Shown piece by piece: positions 57,783 through 64,000 of a DNA stretch of 64,000 nt. Under the pieces are notes generated by a model. It saw only the letters and a list, made by a program, of their open reading frames with translations. It was not told the DNA's origin and did no database searches. Origin of the DNA: Amanita rubescens. Taxonomy: Eukaryota; Basidiomycota; Agaricomycetes; Agaricales; Amanitaceae. The translations under genes and the position numbers were made by a program. Each line of letters begins with the position of its first letter. Position 1 is the first letter of the stretch. The stretch spans positions 59,376 to 123,375 of the forward strand of contig WION01000149.1 of the NCBI GenBank assembly GCA_015039365.1, given 5' to 3'.

Positions 57783-59217
57783 TTAGCTGAGGACGACTGT
57801 GAAAGAAAACATGAGCATAAATAGGTCGACTAGACAGTCAGAACTCGGTACCTGAGCGGTCCTATCGCTATCCCGGGCGGGCGAGACGGTGTCAAAACCT
57901 CTTAAGCAATTGTTGTTGCTGTCGGATTGAATGCCCTCCTCGTTGGTGGTGTAGTCGTCGATAGAGAGACGTATAGAGCGCTCGTCAATTGGTTCCAGCG
58001 AGGGCATGAGTACTTTCACTCTGTCCGCGTAAATTTGATAAAACTGAGAGGGATCAATGGTCATTAGGTGAACAGAAACGAAGTATGAACCTTTTTCTGC
58101 GAGTAATTTTGATATCCTCGTGAGAACGACTGTTCCGTTGCGCAGTTTATCGTACTCGAGCCAAGGAGGCGTCAGTATCCCATCTTCGTCGACAGTGTTT
58201 CTTTGGACTAGTTTGGCCAGGCTATGGTTGAACAAAGCGCCACCATAATCGGATAGAAGACGGGGATCGTAGTGAGCGCCAAGTTTAATTTCCGAGACTG
58301 GAAGTACACGTCAGCATTATGCAAGCGCTGCATGTCGGATCACGTACCCGAAGGAGTAACAACGGGCACAGGCTCCATGTGCGTTGAGTCGTCCACCGGA
58401 GTAGGTGCTGATACCATGATTCTCGGTTGTTTTCCGTTGCGCCCTCGTCTTTTGGTGCCAGACGATGTAGAGGTTGAAGAAGATGGTACGACGTATTTGG
58501 GGCCCATGTAGACACACATCAAGTCGGCAGCTCTATCCGGATTTGATGGACTTAACCATTCGACCGCTTCGACATTCTGCAGAGGATGGGTTAGCATCAG
58601 ATAAAATAGATTTGAATGCTCGAAGAACCTGATCATTTTCCTGTTCCAGTTGTTCGTCTTCGTGTAAGTGCTAGCGGAAAGTTACTCGGCGGCGGGGTAT
58701 AGCGTGCTTGGCGAAGGCGCGGGAATGGCATCGAGTCGGTGATACCGTCGGCTTGTATTCCAACACATCGAGTTTAGGACAGTTAATTGGTAGTCAAATA
58801 GGTACATCAGTTCCCGCGGAGCGCTGGTGGGAACCTTTATCATAAAAGCATCCTTCACTCACGTGTCATCATTAATGAGATTATAGTTCTATAAGTACAA
58901 ACAAGCATGTTTAGTGAAACACCGCAGACAGAAAAGAAATAAAGACACACGGGAGGGCGTCCAATGTAGTGGTTCCCGGAAGCCTGGTGAGGTGTTCCGA
59001 CGGCACGTGGCGCGATTTCTCCGAAGATCCAAGCGGTGAAAGGAACAATTTTTTCATCGTTTGACTTGAGTTTAAATCCATTCCGCGTGTCCCGTTCAAA
59101 ATCCCGCTTGTATTCGAGATTAATCAGGGCACGGCTCCCCATCTTTCGTACGTTATCGATGAGTCGGTTGTAGTCGCCAGAGGTGACACGATCTAAGTAG
59201 AAGGCAGAGTCGGACAT
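57783..59217 (-). CDS. Hypothetical multi-exon protein
   Basis: From ATG 59,217 the first exon reads SAFYLDRVTSGDYNRLIDNV, RALINLEYKRDFERDTRNGF and VPFTAWIFGEIAPRAVGTPH, ending at a GTGTGT donor near 58,951. Further exons carry NYNLINDDT (58,880), HLHEDEQLEQENDQ (about 58,670-58,630), NVEAVEWLSPSNPDRAADLM with VPSSSTSTSSGTKRRGRNGK (58,580-58,345), and IKLGAHYDPRLLSDYGGALF with NGTVVLTRISKLLAEKGSYF (58,300-57,860). It ends in an acidic segment. Strong splice signals and composition argue for a real gene. I do not recognise a family. The 3' end is either at 57,783 or after one more small intron in that region. The middle exon order near 58,700-58,850 is unresolved. Confidence 0.55.
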
Positions 59218-60480
59218 ATTCGAGAAAGCGGATGGAGTGAGAGGTGTCGCTAGCCTATATATACAGAAGGGCGACAGCAGGAGGACTTCAAAGGAGAATT
59301 AAGACAGACGGGAAGAGCGGCGGGAATACTGTAGAGAGACATGGTGAAGCGTTCGCCGAGAAACCCTATCTGTCGTCGTCGCTAAGATTCCCCTGCACAG
59401 GGGCATCGGCGAAGAAGAGATGAGTGAAAAGCGCAAGACTGTGTGTGCCGCAGCGGGCGGAGAGATTGTGTTTGCGGAATACTGGCTTGCGGTGGCTCCT
59501 GTCTTACACTTGGGCCAATGCAAAGGATCGAAGCGGTAGAGCATGAAAAAAAAGATGTGATCGGCCACGGAGGACCGGGAGTCGAAGCGCTAGGGAAAGA
59601 GCTTAGAGCTCAAACGTATGGGTAGTAGGTTACAGGTACGCAGGTCACATGACCGGCACGTGCTCCGTGCTCAAGCTTTGGCGGACAGGCTATCCTTAGT
59701 CCTAAAACCCTTCACCTTTCAGGTTGCGGGAATTCAAACGGTTCATGCCCATCTCCAGCGTCTCGCGATTCTTCGTCGTAATCCGGACCCGTCCTCAACT
59801 CGACCGCCCACAAGTTTTTCAAGTCGTGTGTCGCAACGAGCGCGAGTAGTTTATCATCGGAAGCCAGGACTCTGCTTCCACTAGTTTACCCAGTCCTTCG
59901 TCCGTACGAACGATCCGAGAATCGAGGCTATCTTGATCTCATCACGCGTGCGAGGGAATTTATAGTATGGACAACAGGCCGGAACAGCTCATTCTGATAT
60001 GCCTCAAGTTGGATGTAGAGCATCGTGAAACGTTTGTGTGGAATTTAAATGGTATGTTCCGTAATCGATCATCTCCCAAATGTTTAACATGTCTTTATAG
60101 ATCCCATCGCTACCCCTGAGCATTTCGCATAGATGCTTGTCGAAGATTACAACCTGTCTACTGGTTCAAATAATGTTCCGCACACCTCCCCATCGATGGT
60201 GTGATACAATGGACAAAAGAATCAGAGACGAAAACAAATGTATACTACGTGGAATTGCAATCACGGGGACATTGCATTTGAGTGCAGTCATAACAGAGTT
60301 TGTGATGTATGTGATATATCTTATGTAAAGAAAATAGTCGTCAAGCAATCTCCTTTTCCACATCGGAAACGACAGAAAAAAATGTCGTCCTTCTTCATCT
60401 TTGGTTTTTTCGCACTGGCAAACAGTGGTCATATGAAATCTTTTACTTTGAAATAGTATCACATCATAGTACGTGGTAAT
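59218..60480. other. Intergenic with a protein-like minus-strand relic
   Basis: Near 59,880-59,700 the minus strand reads DEGLGKLVEAES, then after a one-base shift LASDDKLLALVATHDLKNLW and AVELRTGPDYDEESRD. This looks like a decayed WD-type or other beta-rich protein, but I cannot assign it. The remainder shows no supported gene. Confidence 0.3.
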
Positions 60481-60528
60481 TGATTACATTTTACCGTCGG
60501 AGCGCAGCGCAGGCGGGTCTTGTAGGAC

Positions 60529-61000
60529 TCAATAATTTGATGGTAGAGTCGGTTGAGTCAAGCGAATGTCTTGTGAATATTGCAGAATCTCCATCAGTTT
60601 CTTGTTCCACGCCGTTTCGTGTAAGTCCGAATACAAGGATTTCAAGTATGTGCAGTACAGTACTGCATGTTCCAGCTCGAGTAACTTATATTCTGAGACA
60701 GACACATCATGCTGTAAACATCCAACCAAGAACTTGTTTTCTTTAATTTATCTCATACACCCATGGTTACTAGAGTAGGGAATCACCTTTGGGGTTCATG
60801 GCGTACGGGTACTCGTAGTGTTCTGATTCATCAAATACAACAGGCCCAAAACCTAATCCTTCAGGAACATTAGCAAGCCTTATTTCTGGAGAGGAATTGT
60901 GAGTACTCCTCTAGTTCAGCATGTAAACGGTCAATATGTGCTTCCAAGCCTGCGATGTAGATATTGCGCCTGTGTGGCTCTCTCAAGGTTGATCCAACCA
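60529..61000 (-). pseudogene. bZIP-like coiled-coil gene remnant
   Basis: Fragments run down the minus strand in order. RRNIYIAGLEAHIDRLHAEL (about 60,970) resembles the basic-leucine-zipper-like helix of small fungal transcription factors. PEIRLANVPEGLGFGPVVFD (about 60,880) and LQHDVSVSEYKLLELEHAVL (about 60,720) follow. Stops and a frame change separate the first two, the N-terminal basic region was not found and no complete exon chain could be made. A real gene with introns I have missed is possible. Identity is tentative. Confidence 0.35.
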
Positions 61001-61572
61001 AGGCTTAGCGCTTAGGTACTCGACTCGAACGGAGACAACCTACAGTTCGTTGGAAGAGAAGAGTGCATATGAACCGAGTATAACGCGGCACGAGAAGAGC
61101 GGCGGTCATAAGACAGATCTGGGCTGCCCGAACACTCGTCCCTCGGCCGCCGCACGGCCCACCCCATTTTTCCTGATTTTGCCTTTTATAAGTCTGTTCT
61201 CACTCACAATCCTTCTCTGCGTGATTCTCAATTTGAATATTAGGAAGTGCCGTTATACTAAGCAGAATCGGGGCTCGCAGACCCACTGTTGTCCGTAACT
61301 GTAGTTTGTGGCAGTCAGTAAAAAAGAATAAAATGTAACAAACGTACTTCCCAATTTGTTTATTTTCTACATCAACTGACTTCTGTTTGATGATAAGTTC
61401 CCGAGGCAGCCTAGATGTACTGATCCTTGAAAATCGCAGTTCTACAGACCATTGCTTGAATGAATTTGCAGACCTGAAGTCGTGTAGAGCTGACCCTGGC
61501 GCTTCCTTTTCACGACTGTCACGGTCACCTGCTACTAGCTAGTGTTACCACGCGTTCAAAACCCTCCGCATT
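61001..61572. other. Intergenic, upstream of GEN1
   Basis: No supported gene; contains the presumed promoter of the Rad2-family nuclease gene that follows. Confidence 0.4.
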
Positions 61573-64000
61573 ATGGGTGTAGCAGGGCTTTGGGAGGTAC
61601 GTAGGAAGCACAGTCCAGGACGCTCTGTTGAAAACATCCAGGTACTTAAACCGGCCGTAGAAGTACGCTCCATGACAGAGCTGGCGATCACGGAGGGTTT
61701 TATCGCCAATCCACAGGGACTTCGCGGGTTTCGGATTGGAATAGACGCGAGTATATGGTTCTTTCATGCCGAATACGGGAAGAAGGGCGAAAATCCGGTG
61801 CTCCGCACGCTTTTTTTTCGTTGCGCTACTCTGATGCGGACGACATTCTTGCCATTGTTCGTTTTCGATGGTCCGAAAAGGCCCAACTTCAAACGCGGCA
61901 AAAAGATTAACAAGACCCGTCACCAACTTATTCCCGGTATGAAGGCTATCATTGAGGCTTTTGGATTCGAATGGAGAATGGTGGGTTTCCGTTTCTTTCG
62001 ATTTTCCCCCTTTTTGAGTAGCTTGTAGGCTCCAGCTGAGGCTGAGGCCGAGCTAGCGTATCTCAATAGAGCTGGCATCATTGATGCTGTACTCTCAGAT
62101 GACGTTGATAACTTCCTCTTCGGCGCCACTACCGTAATCCGCAAGTGCGCCTTCCAGCCGCGACGTGATAGTCTGACTCATACCCCTTTCCAGTTTAAGC
62201 AACAATCTTTCTGGTAACAGAGCAAACCCCATCTTGAATAGCGAAGGCAGGGACGACAAGAACCATACAGGGTTGTATCGAGCGTTGACAATTCGCAGCC
62301 ATTCGTCCATTTCACTTACCAGGGGTGGCTTTGTACTTATAGGCCTCTTGTCGGGTGGTGATTACGCTCAAGCCGGTTTACCTGGGTGCGGTATTACCAC
62401 TGCCCACGCGCTCGCACGCTGCGGCTTCGGTGACTCTTTATACGAAGCAGCTACTACCCTACCTGCTGATGCTCTCCCCAATTTTCTGGCCCATTGGCGC
62501 CAAGACTTGCAAGAAGAACTTCGAACGAATTCTCGAGGAATCATAGGTCGTAAGCTGAAGAAACTAGCCAAAGAAGTCCCCAACTCTTTTCCCAACATCG
62601 ACATCCTCCTATCCTACACAAACCCCATAACTTCCGAGAGCCTCGGATGCGCGGCCGAGAAAAATATGAAGCTGACTTGGGGGAAGGAGCCAGATGTTGG
62701 TAAACTGGCAGCTACATGTGAATTCTACTTTGAGTGGGGATACAAAGAAGCGATTATCAAGCGATCTAGGACGCTGCTGTGGCACTCGATCGTACTACGA
62801 ATATTGAGGCGGGCCGTGATCAACGCGGAAACATCTGACTATAGCTCGTCCTCAACTACCATGCCCTCTACACCGCGTAAAGGCAAGGACCGGGCACATC
62901 CTCGCATTATTAATACGCCATCTAAAATGGTTGCGAGGCATTTTGCTTCGATGGGTCTCAACTCGCCAGAGTCTGGTGATGAAGGGCCTCTTATTGTGAA
63001 GATCCACTCTTCGCGAAATCATGCGAGCACGGATGGGCTTTTAGAATATCGTCTCGAAGTGGCACCCGCTCAGCTGGTGCGATTGGCAGAATCAGGCATC
63101 AAGAGAATGAGGGAGCCTTCGCACACGGACGAGTGGACATCCGAGGAGGATGTTGGAGGGGACAATGCCGATTCCGACGCTGGGAAAAAGACCAAGGGAC
63201 TGAAGCCACCTCCGGATCCGACAAGTCATCTGCGGCTGTGGATGCCAGCATGTATGGTGGAAATGGCAGAACCAGAGATCGTCGAAGAGTATAATGAGCG
63301 AAGGTCTAAGAAGGCTTCGAAGGAGAACGGGAAAGCTAGAGAAGAATCAGGCGCTACAAAGCAGTCAAAGAATAAGGTATCAAAGTCCCAGAAACCGTTA
63401 TACGACTCGGACACAGATCAGCAGCTACCCCTTGAAGACATGCTTGCGAAGAGAAAGGCGACGATACAGTCGACTCCTAGCCGTAGAGCCGATGGACGGA
63501 TGGTGCTACCAGCTTTGTTTGAAGAAAGCCAGGAAAGCGGATCCAACGCGTTATTTTCAATGCCCATTTTTATGACACAGTCACGCGCCGAATTCTCCAA
63601 GACAGCCGCCAAATGTGAGAAACGGAGAAAGCCCGGGTTCGGCTATCTATCGTCATCAGATGAAGATGAGCAACCACCATTTCCGATTTCGTTCAACAAG
63701 GAGGACGTGCTCTCGTCGAGCGATACTCATGGCCGGCTAAACACGATGAGACCCACGAAGACGAGTCTGGAGGGTAGTTCATCGCAGACGTCGGATTCCC
63801 AACGACACCAGTCGCCACGGAAATCTCTGAAACGCACTTTGGTAGAAAGCCAAGCACGGTCAACCTCTCCGCGTAAACGAGCTGCTAACGCGAAGGCGGT
63901 CAATACGTCCGTCATCGAGATATCTTCGGACGACTCGGATGATTCCGGCGCTCGTCCGGCTTCTGTCTCTGTGCAACGATCCAGTGTTCCGCCATTGATG
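61573..64000 (+). CDS. GEN1: GEN1/Yen1 Holliday-junction resolvase, 5' part
   Basis: Rad2/XPG-family nuclease that cuts Holliday junctions symmetrically during recombination repair. ATG 61,573 opens MGVAGLW, the N-terminal cap. Introns lie at 61,597-61,641, 61,981-62,028 and about 62,145-62,188. Catalytic acidic residues appear in RIGIDASIWFFHAEY, LFVFDGPKRPNFKRGKK, APAEAEAELAYLN and DAVLSDDVDNFLFGA. The helix-two-turn-helix is GLLSGGDYAQAGLPGCG, followed by AHALARCGFG. A downstream domain of about 200 residues reads EFYFEWGYKEAIIKR with LEYRLEVAPAQLVRLAE, in the position of the GEN1 chromodomain. It is followed by a long disordered tail (EISSDDSDDSGA). The frame is open to the window end, so the 3' end is missing. 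Confidence 0.9.

Noticed and set aside
1..64000. tRNA or rRNA genes
   Set aside because: I looked for TTCGA-type T-loops with matching acceptor stems at the few GTTCGA sites and found none that fold as a tRNA; no rRNA-like sequence was seen.

Overview
The window looks like a piece of a basidiomycete (probably Agaricomycete) nuclear genome. The genes carry many short introns of about 45-65 nt with GT..AG ends and CTRAY-like branch sites. The gene families fit too: expanded NACHT and P-loop GTPase genes, CRN-like NTPase-nuclease proteins, CMC-type (Tnp2/Plavaka) and hAT transposons, and a membrane-anchored GH5 exo-beta-1,3-glucanase. All exon joins were made by eye from splice signals, reading phase and family resemblance.

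Layout. 1-5.1 kb: the 3' part of adenylosuccinate synthetase, an ING-type PHD-finger protein and a NACHT NTPase. 5.2-9.8 kb (minus): a small P-loop GTPase gene whose middle appears to be split into about 40 exons of exactly 3 nt. Twenty-one of these are separated by almost identical ~62-nt introns, which show up as a 65-bp tandem array. 9.8-14.2 kb: gene-poor, with a decayed GRAM-TBC RabGAP pseudogene. 14.3-17.6 kb (plus): a second GTPase followed by a predicted pseudokinase. 18.0-29.7 kb (minus): three tandem copies of a CRN-like P-loop NTPase/PD-(D/E)XK gene, with a ubiquitin-hydrolase fragment between copies 1 and 2. 30.2-35.7 kb (minus): COG6 (Golgi tethering) and the GH5 glucanase, both ordinary and intact. 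36.4-42.5 kb: a CMC-family transposase and three small intron-bearing genes that may be its passengers. 42.7-56 kb: a repeat graveyard holding a solo LTR, two hAT elements with 8-bp target duplications, a pogo-like gene split by an LTR-like insertion, a 252-bp hairpin, inverted and tandem repeats, and long CAC/GTG-rich tracts. 57.8-59.2 kb (minus): an unrecognised multi-exon gene. 60.5-61.0 kb: a decayed bZIP-like gene. 61.6 kb to the end: the GEN1/Yen1 Holliday-junction resolvase, running off the window.

How the parts relate. Housekeeping genes (ADE12, ING, COG6, GH5, GEN1) form islands. Between them lie fast-evolving families (NACHT, GTPase, kinase, NTPase-nuclease) and transposon debris. 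The clearest candidate for something undescribed is the chain of single-codon exons in the 5.2-9.8 kb GTPase gene. The intron sequence is nearly identical from unit to unit while the 3-nt exon between them changes freely. That pattern argues for repeated intron insertion at codon boundaries rather than simple tandem duplication.
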